Source: Fusobacterium mortiferum (GTDB taxonomy: Bacteria > Fusobacteriota > Fusobacteriia > Fusobacteriales > Fusobacteriaceae). From it: a stretch of 64,000 nt of DNA. Numbering within the stretch: the first letter of the stretch is position 1; each line of letters starts with the position of its first letter. Made by a program: the position numbers and the translations under genes. The notes below the pieces were generated by a model, which searched no databases, was not told the DNA's origin, and worked only from the letters and a program-made list of their open reading frames with translations. Below are positions 52,114 through 62,906 of the stretch, one piece after another. The stretch is from the NCBI RefSeq assembly GCF_016900045.1, contig NZ_JACSNP010000004.1:62001-126000 (forward strand). The letters run 5' to 3'.

Positions 52114-52189
<76 letters not shown>

Positions 52190-52197
52190 TTTCATCT

Positions 52198-52274
52198 GGG
52201 GATATAGCCCAGTTTGGGAGAGCGACGCACTTGCACTGCGTAGGTCAGCGGTTCGATCCCGCTTATCTCCACCA
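52198..52274 (+). tRNA. tRNA-Ala (anticodon TGC)
   Basis: Acceptor GGGGATA pairs with TATCTCC (one G:T at the third pair, the identity position of tRNA-Ala being G3:T70). Anticodon stem ACGCA/TGCGT, loop CTTGCAC, T loop GTTCGAT, CCA encoded. Confidence 0.95.
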
Positions 52275-52275
52275 T

Positions 52276-52352
52276 GCCTAGATAGCTCAGTTGGCTAGAG
52301 CATACGGTTCATACCCGTACGGTCGATGGTTCGAATCCATTTCTAGGCACCA
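52276..52352 (+). tRNA. tRNA-Met (anticodon CAT), probably elongator
   Basis: Acceptor GCCTAGA pairs fully with TCTAGGC; anticodon stem TACGG/CCGTA, loop TTCATAC; CCA encoded. It lacks the initiator features (unpaired first position, three G:C pairs in the anticodon stem). A tRNA-Ile with lysidine cannot be fully excluded. Confidence 0.9.
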
Positions 52353-52365
52353 TCTTTGTTTATAG

Positions 52366-52395
52366 CACTCTTTCAGACGAAGGAGTGTTTTTTTT
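52366..52395 (+). terminator. Terminator of the tRNA cluster
   Basis: CACTCTTTC (52366-52374) and GAAGGAGTG (52379-52387) form a 9-bp stem with loop AGAC followed by eight T. Confidence 0.85.
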
Positions 52396-52472
52396 ATTTC
52401 TATTTAACTAATCCAGTTTTTTCATAAATTAACTTATTCTTCAAATAATTAACAATTTCCTTGGACATAAAA

Positions 52473-52511
52473 AAAGAGAGCTCTACTCTTCTCTAGGTAG
52501 AAACTCTCTTT
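52473..52511 (-). terminator. Terminator after the PepSY gene
   Basis: AAAGAGAG (52473-52480) pairs with CTCTCTTT (52504-52511); on the minus strand a T run follows. Confidence 0.6.
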
Positions 52512-52516
52512 ATTTT

Positions 52517-52930
52517 TTAATCCTGCCAAGAATCAACTTTAATTTTTATAACTTCCTTTGTTTCAGCATCTATATCAAACTCATACTCAAAACCATTGTG
52601 TAAAAACTCTACTTCATACACATAGTTTACTCTTTTTCCCTTTATAATCTTGTAATCATCCTCTTCTTCTAGCTTCGCCTTGATATATTGTACCTCTTTA
52701 GGATTTACCTCTGCTGTTTTTAGTGCTATATCCTTTGCTTCATCTGAACTAATCAAGTTCAATCCACTCTTTGAAACCTTGTTTAAAATGAGTCTTTGCT
52801 CTATCTCCTTTGCTTGTTTTTCTTTTAAAGAGTCTGCATAAGTTACTCCTCCTATCCCAAGCATGAAGACAGATAACCCTAAACCCACTAAAAACTTTTT
52901 TCCAAATTTTTTAATATTTACATCTTTCAT
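52517..52930 (-). CDS. Exported PepSY-domain protein
   Basis: 137 residues. Residues 1-33 are a Sec signal peptide: KKFGKKF, hydrophobic VGLGLSVFMLGIGGV and a cleavage-like TYADS. The mature part carries one PepSY domain at about 58-135: SSDEAKDIALKTAEVNPKEV is the first helix and YVYEVEFLHNGFEYEFDIDAETKEVIKIKVD the beta sheet, complete with the EYEFDIDAxTGxV-like signature. PepSY domains are thought to inhibit peptidases or bind cell-wall ligands. ATG 52930 follows TAGGAGG. Single-gene unit; location periplasmic. Confidence 0.83.
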   Translation of the reverse strand: MKDVNIKKFGKKFLVGLGLSVFMLGIGGVTYADSLKEKQAKEIEQRLILNKVSKSGLNLISSDEAKDIALKTAEVNPKEVQYIKAKLEEEDDYKIIKGKRVNYVYEVEFLHNGFEYEFDIDAETKEVIKIKVDSWQD

Positions 52931-53051
52931 ACTACTACCTCCTAAATCTCTCTTTCATTATGAATCTATTATATAGTTCAATTATTAAAGGAAGATTAAA
53001 ATAAAAATTTTTTTATAAATTTTTATACTAGGTGGCAGTAGTATCTTATCT

Positions 53052-54182
53052 CTATAAAGTTACATTATTTTCTGTAGCCATATCAAAAAGGTGGCACTTA
53101 TTCATATCAAAATAAAAACTTTCCTTCTCACTAAAGTTTGCTCCTGTAGATTTTTCAACTGGTATTCTACTTGTATATTGTGTATCCCCTAGCATAAAAT
53201 ACACAAACTCCTCATTACCCATCTGCTCTACAAGGTTTATCTTTGCCTCTACAAAGTTTTTCTCTACCCCTTCTGGAGCTGTTAATCTATTTCCTATATT
53301 TTCTGGTCTTATACCTAACCAGAACTCCTCTCCAACTCTATCTTTTACCTTTTCAGCCTTTGCTTCAGGAAGTTCTAATAGTTCATCATTTGATAATTTT
53401 ACATATAATTTTTCATTTTTAGAAACCAACTTAACTTTTACCAAGTTCATAGCTGGTGAACCAATAAATCCTGCTACGAATTTATTTGCTGGCTTATTAT
53501 ATAGATTTAGAGGTGTATCAACTTGCATAATCTTTCCAAAATTAAGTACACAAATTCTATCTCCCATTGTCATAGCTTCCACTTGGTCATGTGTTACATA
53601 TATCATTGTAGCATTTTGTCCCTCTGCCTTTAGTTGTTTATGAAGTTGAGTTATCTTAACCCTCATTGATACTCTTAATTTTGCATCTAAGTTAGATAGC
53701 GGTTCATCAAATAGGAAAACATCTGGCTTTCTAACGATAGCTCTTCCTACTGCTACCCTTTGTCTTTGCCCTCCTGACATCTCCTTTGGTTTTCTATTTA
53801 AAAATTGAGTAATCTCAAGTTTCTCTGCTGCTTCCTTTACCCTTCTATCTATCTCATCTTTTGGTACCTTAGCCATCTTTAATCCAAAAGCCATATTTTC
53901 ATAAACTGTCATATGTGGATATAGTGCATAGTTTTGGAAAACCATTGCTATTCCTCTATCCTTTGGAGGTAGATCGTTTACAAGTTTATCACCTATCCAA
54001 ATCTCTCCTCCAGTTATCTCTTCTAAACCTGCTACCATTCTAAGAGTAGTTGATTTTGCACAACCTGATGGTCCTACAAAAACCATAAACTCTCCATCTT
54101 TAATATCTAAATTTATCCCATGTACTGCTTTAAATCCATTTGGATACTGTTTTTCAACTTGTTTTAGTGTAACTCTTGCCAC
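53052..54182 (-). CDS. ugpC: ABC transporter ATP-binding protein, UgpC/MalK family
   Basis: 376 residues. Energises the sugar-phosphate importer. Walker [11 protein letters not shown] near 37-46 (Cys-Ala in place of the more usual Ser-Gly-Cys-Gly wording but with Lys-Ser intact), Q loop [20 protein letters not shown], signature [15 protein letters not shown], Walker [15 protein letters not shown] loop [13 protein letters not shown]. The C-terminal TOBE/regulatory part from ~240 is of MalK type. Last gene of the five-gene unit, 43 bases after ugpB. Such an ATPase may also serve other sugar importers. Confidence 0.87.
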   Translation of the reverse strand: MARVTLKQVEKQYPNGFKAVHGINLDIKDGEFMVFVGPSGCAKSTTLRMVAGLEEITGGEIWIGDKLVNDLPPKDRGIAMVFQNYALYPHMTVYENMAFGLKMAKVPKDEIDRRVKEAAEKLEITQFLNRKPKEMSGGQRQRVAVGRAIVRKPDVFLFDEPLSNLDAKLRVSMRVKITQLHKQLKAEGQNATMIYVTHDQVEAMTMGDRICVLNFGKIMQVDTPLNLYNKPANKFVAGFIGSPAMNLVKVKLVSKNEKLYVKLSNDELLELPEAKAEKVKDRVGEEFWLGIRPENIGNRLTAPEGVEKNFVEAKINLVEQMGNEEFVYFMLGDTQYTSRIPVEKSTGANFSEKESFYFDMNKCHLFDMATENNVTL

Positions 54183-54225
54183 TTTTCTACCTCCTATAAC
54201 TTACTACATATATCTCTATTATAAT

Positions 54226-55518
54226 CTATTTACTCTTGTTTAGTCTATTATATCTTTTAATAACTCTATCAGAATCTTTAACAACTTTATCAATTACCTT
54301 ATCTAATTTCTCATTTCCAACATATACTTTCTCCATAGCATCTGTCATTAATTTTCTAAGCTCTGGGAATACTCCAACTACTGCCCCTGAAGTTGCTGGA
54401 GTCTTTTTAGTATTTTTTATCTCATTTACAGCAACCAATTTTTGTGGAGTTTTCTCTAAGTCATTTTTTAATAAGTCTAAATTGTACGCTTCTTTATTAA
54501 CTGAATAATACCCTGTTGAAGAAGCCCAAAGTGCTTGACTCTCCTTTGAAACAGCATATTTTATAAAGTCCCAAGCCGCTTCCTGTTGCTTTGTAGGTAC
54601 AGAGTTTGTTACCCATAAACTAGCTCCCCCTATAGGTACTCCTACAAACTCTCCACTCTCACTTGGAACATAAGCTGTTCCTATTTCAAAATCTGCTAAT
54701 TCAGTCAACTGTTGTATTCCAGATGAACTATCCATATACATAGTAACTTTTCCAGAAAGGAAAGCTGCTCTTGTATTTTGATACTCCTTTCCATATGAAG
54801 TTGCTGTATTTGTACGGTACATATCATTTAACCAAGAGAAGATAGCTTTTATCTTATCCCCTTCATATGCCACTCCAGTTGGCGCCTTTCCAGCTCTTCC
54901 ATTCTCCTCATTTACATATAGAGTATTCTCATTTGCTAATAATTGCTCTATAAACCAAGCGTCCATTATCATTGCAAAACCATATCTCTCAGTTCCCTTT
55001 GTTAACTTCTTAGCTGCTTCACTTATCTCCTTATAACTTCTTGGAGCTTTCTCTGGGTCAAGCCCTACCTCTTTAAAAGCATCTTTATTGTATAGTAAAA
55101 CTGATGCTGAAGAGTTAAAAGGCATTGAATAAAGAGTTCCATTTATTGTATAGTAGTTTATCAATGTATCCTCTAACTTACTTAAATCATAACTATCTCT
55201 ATTTACAAAGTTTTGCATAGGAGTAATAGCTCCACTATTATACATATACTCTGTTGAAATCTCATTTAATTGAACTAGAGCTGGAGCCTTATCTGTCCCC
55301 TGTACACTTTTAAATTTATTTAAAGTCTCTTGATAAGAACCTTGATATAGAGCTTCTACCTCATACTCATCTTGTGACTTGTTATACTCCTCTACTATCT
55401 TATTCAATGTTGGTTGGAAATTTCCTCCCATTGCGTGCCAAAATACTATCTTTTCCTTAGCTGCTGCCATTGTTGATATTCCTAAAAGTAATAGTGATAC
55501 CGCTGTTTTTACTCTCAT
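54226..55518 (-). CDS. ugpB: Glycerol-3-phosphate-type ABC transporter substrate-binding protein
   Basis: 430 residues, exported by a Sec signal (KTAVSLLLLGISTMAAAK, cleavage after AAA; no lipobox). The mature start IVFWHAMGGNFQPTLNKIVEEYN is typical of UgpB, with the FWHAM(G/S)G motif that binds the phosphate group; ALVQLNEISTEYMYNSG and VPIGGASLWVTNSVP also fit. Binds sn-glycerol-3-phosphate or its diesters in the periplasm. ATG 55518 follows GGAGGAG. Adjacent permeases and a phosphoesterase support the assignment, though other sugar-binding members read similarly. Confidence 0.85.
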   Translation of the reverse strand: MRVKTAVSLLLLGISTMAAAKEKIVFWHAMGGNFQPTLNKIVEEYNKSQDEYEVEALYQGSYQETLNKFKSVQGTDKAPALVQLNEISTEYMYNSGAITPMQNFVNRDSYDLSKLEDTLINYYTINGTLYSMPFNSSASVLLYNKDAFKEVGLDPEKAPRSYKEISEAAKKLTKGTERYGFAMIMDAWFIEQLLANENTLYVNEENGRAGKAPTGVAYEGDKIKAIFSWLNDMYRTNTATSYGKEYQNTRAAFLSGKVTMYMDSSSGIQQLTELADFEIGTAYVPSESGEFVGVPIGGASLWVTNSVPTKQQEAAWDFIKYAVSKESQALWASSTGYYSVNKEAYNLDLLKNDLEKTPQKLVAVNEIKNTKKTPATSGAVVGVFPELRKLMTDAMEKVYVGNEKLDKVIDKVVKDSDRVIKRYNRLNKSK

Positions 55519-55556
55519 AATTCTCCTCCAATTTATCTCAATCTAGATTTTTAATC

Positions 55557-56396
55557 TTATTCTTTTACTGCTCCACTTGTAATTCCCTTTTGTAACTGTG
55601 TCTGTCCTAAAAATAGAACCAATAATGATGGTATTGTAACCATTATTACAGCTGCCATTATAACTCCATAGTCAGCTATTCCATCTGACATATTCATCAT
55701 TCTCAACCCTATTTGAATAGTTCTTGATTCTGGTCTTGTAGATGTCATCAGTGGCCATAGATACATATTCCATAGATTTAAGAATGAATACACCCCCCAA
55801 GTTCCAAGTATTGATTTTGAAAGAGGCATAACTATTTTTGAATAGATATAGATATGACTACATCCATCTATTTGAGCTGCCTCAACTAAGGATTTACTCA
55901 AGCTTTTAAATTGTTGAACCATCAGAAAAGCTCCCAGTCCATTTGTTAAAAATGGAAGTAGTATAGCTAGTTTTGTATCTATAAGGTTCATTCTCAACAC
56001 TGTAATGTAGTTTGGAATAAATATCGCTTCCCAAGGTATGAACATAGATAGTAATATAAGTAGGTACATTCCTTTTTTCCCTTTGAACTCTATGAAAACC
56101 ACAGCATATGCAGCTAAGCTACACGTTATTATTTGGAATATCATTCCTAAGATAGAGACAACAAGAGAGTTATAGAAAAATGTTCCTATTGGTATCTTAT
56201 CCTTCAATACCTTGTAGTTCTCAAAGCTGAAAGTTTCTGGGAATAATCTTCCAGCCATTATATCTCTATTGCTCATAAAACTTGTTAAAAATGCGTATAT
56301 GATTGGTGAGAACACTATTATTGTCATAAAAATTAAGATTGCATAACATATTAGCTTATTGATATTCTCTCTATTAAAATTTATTTTACTTTTCAT
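55557..56396 (-). CDS. ugpE: ABC transporter permease, UgpE type
   Basis: 279 residues and six membrane segments. The MalG-like EAA loop is EAAQIDGCSHIYIYSKIVMPLSKSI near residue 180, contacting the ATPase. N-terminal segment ends with PIIYAFLTSF and GRLFPETFSFENYK, as typical for UgpE/MalG. It starts one base after the ugpA stop (ATG 56396) with a ribosome site inside ugpA. Pairs with UgpA in the membrane. Confidence 0.87.
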   Translation of the reverse strand: MKSKINFNRENINKLICYAILIFMTIIVFSPIIYAFLTSFMSNRDIMAGRLFPETFSFENYKVLKDKIPIGTFFYNSLVVSILGMIFQIITCSLAAYAVVFIEFKGKKGMYLLILLSMFIPWEAIFIPNYITVLRMNLIDTKLAILLPFLTNGLGAFLMVQQFKSLSKSLVEAAQIDGCSHIYIYSKIVMPLSKSILGTWGVYSFLNLWNMYLWPLMTSTRPESRTIQIGLRMMNMSDGIADYGVIMAAVIMVTIPSLLVLFLGQTQLQKGITSGAVKE

Positions 56397-56397
56397 C

Positions 56398-57267
56398 TTA
56401 ATAATGTACTCTCCTTTCTAATTTAAACTTTATACACATAACTATTGTAATTATTATCAGTAGGATAACTCCCTTTACACTTGCATAATCAAATCTATAA
56501 TCTACAAAAGCTGTTCTATATAGGCTGTACACAAGAATATTTGTAGAGTTAGCTGGTCCTCCATCTGTCATAATATCTATCTGTCCAAAACTTTGGAAAG
56601 ATTTTAAAGTAGTTGTTATCAGAAGATAAAATAGACTCGGGCTAATTAGAGGTAGTGTTATCTTAAATAACTTTGAAAAATATCCTGTTCCATCTATCAT
56701 ACAGCTCTCCTCTACCTCTGTACTTATATTTTGTAATCCAGCAGTTAGAACGATAAATCCAAATCCAATATTCATCCATACAGTTGAGATTATCACTGCC
56801 ATCAGTGTATATCTACTATCTGTAAACCAGTTAATTGGTAAAAATCCTAGCTCAACTAAAATCGAATTTATAATTCCTACACTTGGGTGAAACATAAATA
56901 AAACTATAGTAGAAGCGGCTGAAACTGATATTCCCATTGTAGATGAGAAAAATATTCTAAACATCGGTATCCCTTTTAACTTTTCATTACAAAGTATTGC
57001 TAAAAACAGAGATACTAAAATACTAAATATCGTCGTGTAGAATACAAACTTAAAAGTTACATACAAACTATAGTAGAAATTGCTATCTGTGAATAGCTCT
57101 ATATAGTTTTCTATCCCAGCAAACTCAATTAGTTCTCCACTATTTCCTGTAAAATAGAATGAGTATAATACTGTCTTTAATAATGGATAGATATAGAATA
57201 TTATTGTAATTATTAGAGCTGGTAGGAAAAATATCCTTCCATTTATCTCGTTTGTTCTATTTTTCAT
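56398..57267 (-). CDS. ugpA: ABC transporter permease, UgpA type
   Basis: 289 residues, six membrane segments. N-terminal FFLPALIITIIFYIYPLLKTVLYSF and LLSIL-type helices; the EAA loop is EVEESCMIDGTGYFSKLFKITLPLISP near residue 190. The late GGPANSTNILVYSLYRTAF motif is usual in UgpA. ATG 57267 follows GGAGGGAG and lies three bases behind the phosphoesterase stop. Forms the translocation pore with UgpE. Confidence 0.87.
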   Translation of the reverse strand: MKNRTNEINGRIFFLPALIITIIFYIYPLLKTVLYSFYFTGNSGELIEFAGIENYIELFTDSNFYYSLYVTFKFVFYTTIFSILVSLFLAILCNEKLKGIPMFRIFFSSTMGISVSAASTIVLFMFHPSVGIINSILVELGFLPINWFTDSRYTLMAVIISTVWMNIGFGFIVLTAGLQNISTEVEESCMIDGTGYFSKLFKITLPLISPSLFYLLITTTLKSFQSFGQIDIMTDGGPANSTNILVYSLYRTAFVDYRFDYASVKGVILLIIITIVMCIKFKLERRVHY

Positions 57268-57270
57268 TCT

Positions 57271-58626
57271 CTACTCCCTCCAGATTGAGTCTTTTATCTC
57301 AAACCATTTTTTTATCTGAGGCTCTACTCTATCTATAGAATTATGAACTGGATTTATTACTACAAAAATCTCATGGTCTATATCAGTAGCCTCTACCCTT
57401 AGGTACTCTTTTTCATCTACTTCATGAGCTGCGATAAGCTCTTTCCCTTCAACTGTCTCAATAACTCTATTATTTTTTATAACTTTCCAAATTAGGTTTT
57501 TATCTCCCTTAACTTTTATCTCTACTTTACCCTTTACCTCTTCCCCTGGATATATTAGCTTTCCATTGTTTCTATACTCTAACTCTAACTCCCCTATTCT
57601 AGATACATAGCTTCTTCCAAGCTTTAAACTCTTTAAGATATTATCTGTTGAGTACTCATCTAATCTTATATAGTTCAAAGGATCTCCTAAAACCATTCCA
57701 TGATTATCACTTCCAGCTACAGCAAATACCTTGTATCCATTACTCCAAAGTATATCTAAAGCCTCTAAAGCTTTCTTATCATAGTAAGGATTTCTTCCCT
57801 CCACTGTAGGTGAATTTATTACCTCTAAAAAGTCTAAATTCTCTAAATCTATATTATACATAAGTCCTAAAGGCATTCTACGACTATTGTGAAATGGGTG
57901 ATTTAAAGATATCATTCCACCTATGCTCTTCACCTTTTCAAATATTTTCCTTAAACTCTCCTCTTTTGCTTCTCCCTCTTCAATAAGTGAGTAGTAATCA
58001 ATAAATTCTTTCAGCCCAAAGAAATTAAAATGTCCTAAATCATCTAAAGTTAACTCCGTTGATGGTATTACAGGAATATCTATATTGGGATACTTAGTTA
58101 ATACACTGTTATGCTCTGTTGGGAATATGAAGTCCAACTTCTTCTCAACTATTTCCTTTTCTAACTCTTCTAAAGATATCTTTCCATCAGAAACCCTTGT
58201 ATGATTATGTAACTCTCCAAAATACCACTCTTTTTTATCTGCAAATCTTTCAGTTAATACCACATCTTTAAACTTAGTTTCACCATTTGTTATCTCTCTA
58301 TTTCCTAATATCTCAATCTCAAATTCACTATCTACTATATAATTCTTTAATAATCTTACCTTCCATTCTCCAGCTGGAATCTCTCCAGCTATACAGCAGT
58401 TAGAAGTTTTTTTATTATCTTTACTGATGTAATACTCCTTTTCAAAAGTTTTAAATGAAGTCAATGCTCTATACTTCCCTTTACTATCTACAAGTTGTAT
58501 TATTACATGTTGAAAAGGTCCTTTCTTTATAATCAGCTCTATCTCCTTTACTCCCTCTTCAACTAAGAAATTGTACTCAAGCTTTTCAACATTTTTTGTA
58601 CAATCAAAACTTCCTTTAATTAACAT
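57271..58626 (-). CDS. PHP-domain phosphoesterase (CehA/McbA-type) in the Ugp operon
   Basis: 451 residues. The N-terminal ~125 residues look like a beta-sandwich (LEYNFLVEEGVKEIELIIKK). The PHP metallo-phosphoesterase domain follows: GELHNHTRVSDG (HxH plus Asp), IFPTEHNSV, GGMISLNHPF and AGSDNHG supply the metal-binding His/Asp/Glu. A C-terminal small beta domain ends the protein. There is no signal peptide, so it should be cytoplasmic. As first gene of the ugpA-E-B-C unit (three-base gap) it probably hydrolyses imported glycerophosphodiesters or phospho-sugars, replacing UgpQ, which is of a different fold (inference). ATG 58626; AGGAGG is about 12 bases away. Confidence 0.82.
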   Translation of the reverse strand: MLIKGSFDCTKNVEKLEYNFLVEEGVKEIELIIKKGPFQHVIIQLVDSKGKYRALTSFKTFEKEYYISKDNKKTSNCCIAGEIPAGEWKVRLLKNYIVDSEFEIEILGNREITNGETKFKDVVLTERFADKKEWYFGELHNHTRVSDGKISLEELEKEIVEKKLDFIFPTEHNSVLTKYPNIDIPVIPSTELTLDDLGHFNFFGLKEFIDYYSLIEEGEAKEESLRKIFEKVKSIGGMISLNHPFHNSRRMPLGLMYNIDLENLDFLEVINSPTVEGRNPYYDKKALEALDILWSNGYKVFAVAGSDNHGMVLGDPLNYIRLDEYSTDNILKSLKLGRSYVSRIGELELEYRNNGKLIYPGEEVKGKVEIKVKGDKNLIWKVIKNNRVIETVEGKELIAAHEVDEKEYLRVEATDIDHEIFVVINPVHNSIDRVEPQIKKWFEIKDSIWRE

Positions 58627-58746
58627 TTACTATTCTTTCCTCCTATTTCTCTTATCTTTACTCTATTATTCTATTCAACAGATGTTAATTCTCTATTAAT
58701 TTTCAGTAAAAAAAAGGTAAAATAGAAGTAAAATAAATTTTTACAT

Positions 58747-58815
58747 AAAAAAGAGAGGTTTCACCCTTAAAATTAGTACACTCACACTAATTCTTTAAGT
58801 AAAACCTCTCTCAAA
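58747..58815 (-). terminator. Terminator after tgt
   Basis: AGAGAGGTTT (58752-58761) pairs with AAACCTCTCT (58802-58811); inside, ATTAGT / ACTAAT extend a long hairpin. On the minus strand a run of T follows. Confidence 0.7.
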
Positions 58816-58850
58816 TTTTAACCTATTTTTAACTCTATTTTAAATTAATT

Positions 58851-60029
<1,179 letters not shown>

Positions 60030-62213
60030 CTATGATCTATCTACTGATATTATCTCTTTCATTTTTAACATATTATTCAATAGATATTTATACTCATTTT
60101 TATTTGAAATCTCTATTGTAATTTGGAAATTCATAAAGTTTTCACCATTTTTATTTATCTGATTACTATTTATTGTAACTAGGTGAATCTTATGATTTGC
60201 TATTAAGTTTATTATATTCATAAGTACATTTGGTTTATCATAAACCAGCACATTGAATGTAAACTTATATTTATTCTCTTTCTGGTCTAATATCTTACTA
60301 TCCCAATTTACCTCTATCTCTCTAGTTGGGTCTTGAGCCACCATACTTTGAAAGTTTTTACAATCTCTTCTATGTACAGTTATCCCTGTCAATTTAGTTA
60401 CATATCCACCGATATCATCTCCAGGAAGTGGTGTACAACATCTAGCAAATCTAATTAGAGTATTATTTACTCCATCTATTACTATTCCATAATCATTCTT
60501 ACTTGAAGAGCTCTTTTCCTTCTCTTTTTTCTTCTCCATTAACTCTTCAATATTAATATTCTCTATCTTTCTCTCTTTTTCTATCTTAGTTCTAAGCTTA
60601 TCTATAATGACATCTATCTTACTTCTCTTCTCTCCAACATGGTAATAAAACTCATCTAGTGATGTGATATTATTTTTTTCCATATGTTTTTTAATAATTG
60701 GATCCTCTTCCATCTCTTTCAGAGTTATACCAAGTTTTCCAAGCTCTCTTTCAAGATTTTCTCTTCCAATTTTTATAGTCTGGTCTCTTACTAAATCCTT
60801 TAGAACCTTTCTAATCTTACTCTTTGCTCCATGTGTTACAACTATATCCAACCAATCTTTACTAGGTCCTTTAGAGTTTTTAGATGTTATTATCTCAACT
60901 CTATCTCCATTTTGAAGCTTATAATCTAATGTTACTATCTTCCCATTTACCTTAGCTCCTACACATTTACATCCTATCTGTGTGTGTATAGCAAAAGCAA
61001 AATCTAATGGAGTAGCCCCTTGTGGTAACTCTGTTATATCCCCCTTAGGTGAAAAAACAAATACTGTCTCATTCATTATATCCTTAGTTACACTATCTAT
61101 GAACTCCTGAGCTGTCTCTGTCTCATTTTGTAACTCAAGTATATTTCTAAGCCAACCATAGACTTGATCACTCTTAGTTACCTTAGTATGCTCCTTATAA
61201 CTCCAGTGGGCTGCAATTCCCTCTTCAGCTACCTTATCCATCTCCTCTGTTCTTATCTGAATCTCTATAAACTTTCCTTGAGGTCCAACTATAGTGGTAT
61301 GAATTGATTGATAGTTATTTGACTTAGGCACAGCTATATAATCTTTAAATCTTCCTGGTACTGGTTTAAAATGGCTATGTATTACTCCAAGGGTATTGTA
61401 ACACTCTCCCTCAGTTCCTACGATTATTCTTACCCCCATCAAATCATATATGTCATCAAAATCTTTATTCTTTTCATACATCTTTTTATAGATACTGTAA
61501 AAGTGTTTAAATCTTCCCTTTACACTTCCCTTTATTCCACTTTCATGAAGTAAAGTTACTATTTTTTCTATAAACTCCTCTATGTAGTCCTCTCTCTCTT
61601 TTTTCTTAGAGTCAACTAAAGATTTGATGTGCATATACTCCTTTGGTTTCAAATAACGTAGGGCTAAGTCCTCTAACTCCCATTTTATTTTGGCTATTCC
61701 TAATCTGTGTGCAAGAGGAGCATATATATCCAAAGTTTCTTGAGATATAGCAATCTGTTTCTCTGGCTTCATATATTTTAAAGTTCTCATATTATGAAGT
61801 CTATCAGCTAACTTTATAATTATTACTCTCAAATTTTGAGCCATAGCCAGAATCATTTTTCTAATATTCTCATCTTGCTTTTTAGTACCATTAGGAAGAG
61901 TTTTTAGCTTAGTAACTCCATCTACTAAAGTTGCTACTGTATCTCCAAAGTTATACTTAATATCCGCTAAAGTAATCAATGTATCTTCAACTATATCATG
62001 TAATATTCCAGCTACAATAGTATCTGTATCCATCTTCATATCTATTAAAATTTTTGTAACTTCAACAGGGTGCATAATATAATCTTCACCAGATTTTCTA
62101 TACTGTCCCTCATGGCACTCTTCCGCAAAGAAAAAAGCCAATTTAATCTTTTCAATATCAACTTTTAGATTATTTTTCTCTATCTCTTTTAGTATCTCTT
62201 CCCAATAATTCAT
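60030..62213 (-). CDS. rel: Bifunctional (p)ppGpp synthetase/hydrolase, RelA/SpoT family
   Basis: 727 residues. Stringent-response alarmone enzyme. HD hydrolase at the N-terminus with intact metal motif (YIMHPVEVTKILIDM, GILHDIVEDT), so hydrolysis should be active; synthetase domain with KDFDDIYDLMGVRIIV, KPVPGRFKDYIAVPKSNNYQSIHT and EIQIRTEEMD. TGS domain (VFVFSPKGDITELPQGATPLDFAF), helical and zinc-finger regions including RCCTPLPGDDIGGYVT, and a C-terminal ACT domain complete the long-Rel plan. ATG 62213 follows AAAGGAG. Synthetic and hydrolytic halves are both present, unlike E. coli RelA. Confidence 0.95.
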   Translation of the reverse strand: MNYWEEILKEIEKNNLKVDIEKIKLAFFFAEECHEGQYRKSGEDYIMHPVEVTKILIDMKMDTDTIVAGILHDIVEDTLITLADIKYNFGDTVATLVDGVTKLKTLPNGTKKQDENIRKMILAMAQNLRVIIIKLADRLHNMRTLKYMKPEKQIAISQETLDIYAPLAHRLGIAKIKWELEDLALRYLKPKEYMHIKSLVDSKKKEREDYIEEFIEKIVTLLHESGIKGSVKGRFKHFYSIYKKMYEKNKDFDDIYDLMGVRIIVGTEGECYNTLGVIHSHFKPVPGRFKDYIAVPKSNNYQSIHTTIVGPQGKFIEIQIRTEEMDKVAEEGIAAHWSYKEHTKVTKSDQVYGWLRNILELQNETETAQEFIDSVTKDIMNETVFVFSPKGDITELPQGATPLDFAFAIHTQIGCKCVGAKVNGKIVTLDYKLQNGDRVEIITSKNSKGPSKDWLDIVVTHGAKSKIRKVLKDLVRDQTIKIGRENLERELGKLGITLKEMEEDPIIKKHMEKNNITSLDEFYYHVGEKRSKIDVIIDKLRTKIEKERKIENINIEELMEKKKEKEKSSSSKNDYGIVIDGVNNTLIRFARCCTPLPGDDIGGYVTKLTGITVHRRDCKNFQSMVAQDPTREIEVNWDSKILDQKENKYKFTFNVLVYDKPNVLMNIINLIANHKIHLVTINSNQINKNGENFMNFQITIEISNKNEYKYLLNNMLKMKEIISVDRS

Positions 62214-62244
62214 ATAACTCCTCTTTTCTATCCAAAATTTTAAA

Positions 62245-62340
62245 GAGAGTGATTAAAAAAAGCCAAAACAACCCCCACTTAAATTAATTAATTTAAGTCT
62301 GATAAGAAGTTGTCTTAGGCTCTATCCATTCACTCTCTCT
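62245..62340 (-). terminator. Large nested hairpin after apt
   Basis: Three nested pairings lie between apt and rel: AGAGAGTGA with TCACTCTCT (outer), AGCC/ACAAC with GTTGT/GGCT (middle), and a palindrome ACTTAAATTAATTAATTTAAGT (inner). On the minus strand the middle stem is followed by seven T (GGCTTTTTTT), giving an intrinsic terminator. Confidence 0.65.
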
Positions 62341-62343
62341 AGC

Positions 62344-62856
62344 TTAATACTTCATTAATGTTAAAACTGGATAATCTTTTAATTTTTCTCTTCCATTAAG
62401 TTCTTCTAACTCAATTAAAAAAGCTAAACCTGCTACAACTCCACCTAATGCTTCTACTAATTTTACAGCAGCTTCCATAGTTCCTCCAGTAGCTAAAAGA
62501 TCATCTACTATAAGTACTCTTTGCCCTGGTTTTATAGCATCTTTATGCATACATAGAGTATTTGAACCATATTCTAAATCATAAGAAAATTCAATAACCT
62601 CTCTAGGTAATTTCTTTGGTTTTCTAACTGGTACAAATCCTATTCCCATAGCATAAGAAACTGGACAACCAAATATAAATCCTCTTGCTTCCGGCCCAAC
62701 TATTAAATCTACTTTTTGTTCCTTTGCAAATTTTACTATCTCATCTGTAGCAGCTTTAAAAGCTTCTCCATCATTCATTAGAGGAGTAATATCTCTAAAT
62801 AGTATTCCCTCTTTTGGAAAGTCTTTTACATTTGCTACATATTTTTTTAAATCCAT
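62344..62856 (-). CDS. apt: Adenine phosphoribosyltransferase
   Basis: Salvages adenine to AMP with PRPP. 170 residues from ATG 62856, chosen because CGGAGTGA lies six bases before it; the upstream GTG would add three residues. Apt features are [31 protein letters not shown] and the PRPP loop [17 protein letters not shown]. The type I PRTase hood is short, as in Apt. Placed between the TPR lipoprotein gene and rel, with its own terminator, a neighbourhood (apt-rel) common in bacteria. Confidence 0.96.
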   Translation of the reverse strand: MDLKKYVANVKDFPKEGILFRDITPLMNDGEAFKAATDEIVKFAKEQKVDLIVGPEARGFIFGCPVSYAMGIGFVPVRKPKKLPREVIEFSYDLEYGSNTLCMHKDAIKPGQRVLIVDDLLATGGTMEAAVKLVEALGGVVAGLAFLIELEELNGREKLKDYPVLTLMKY

Positions 62857-62906
62857 TCTCTTCACTCCGTTTTCTTTATTCTTTTTCTCTCTTTACCCCT
62901 CAAATT

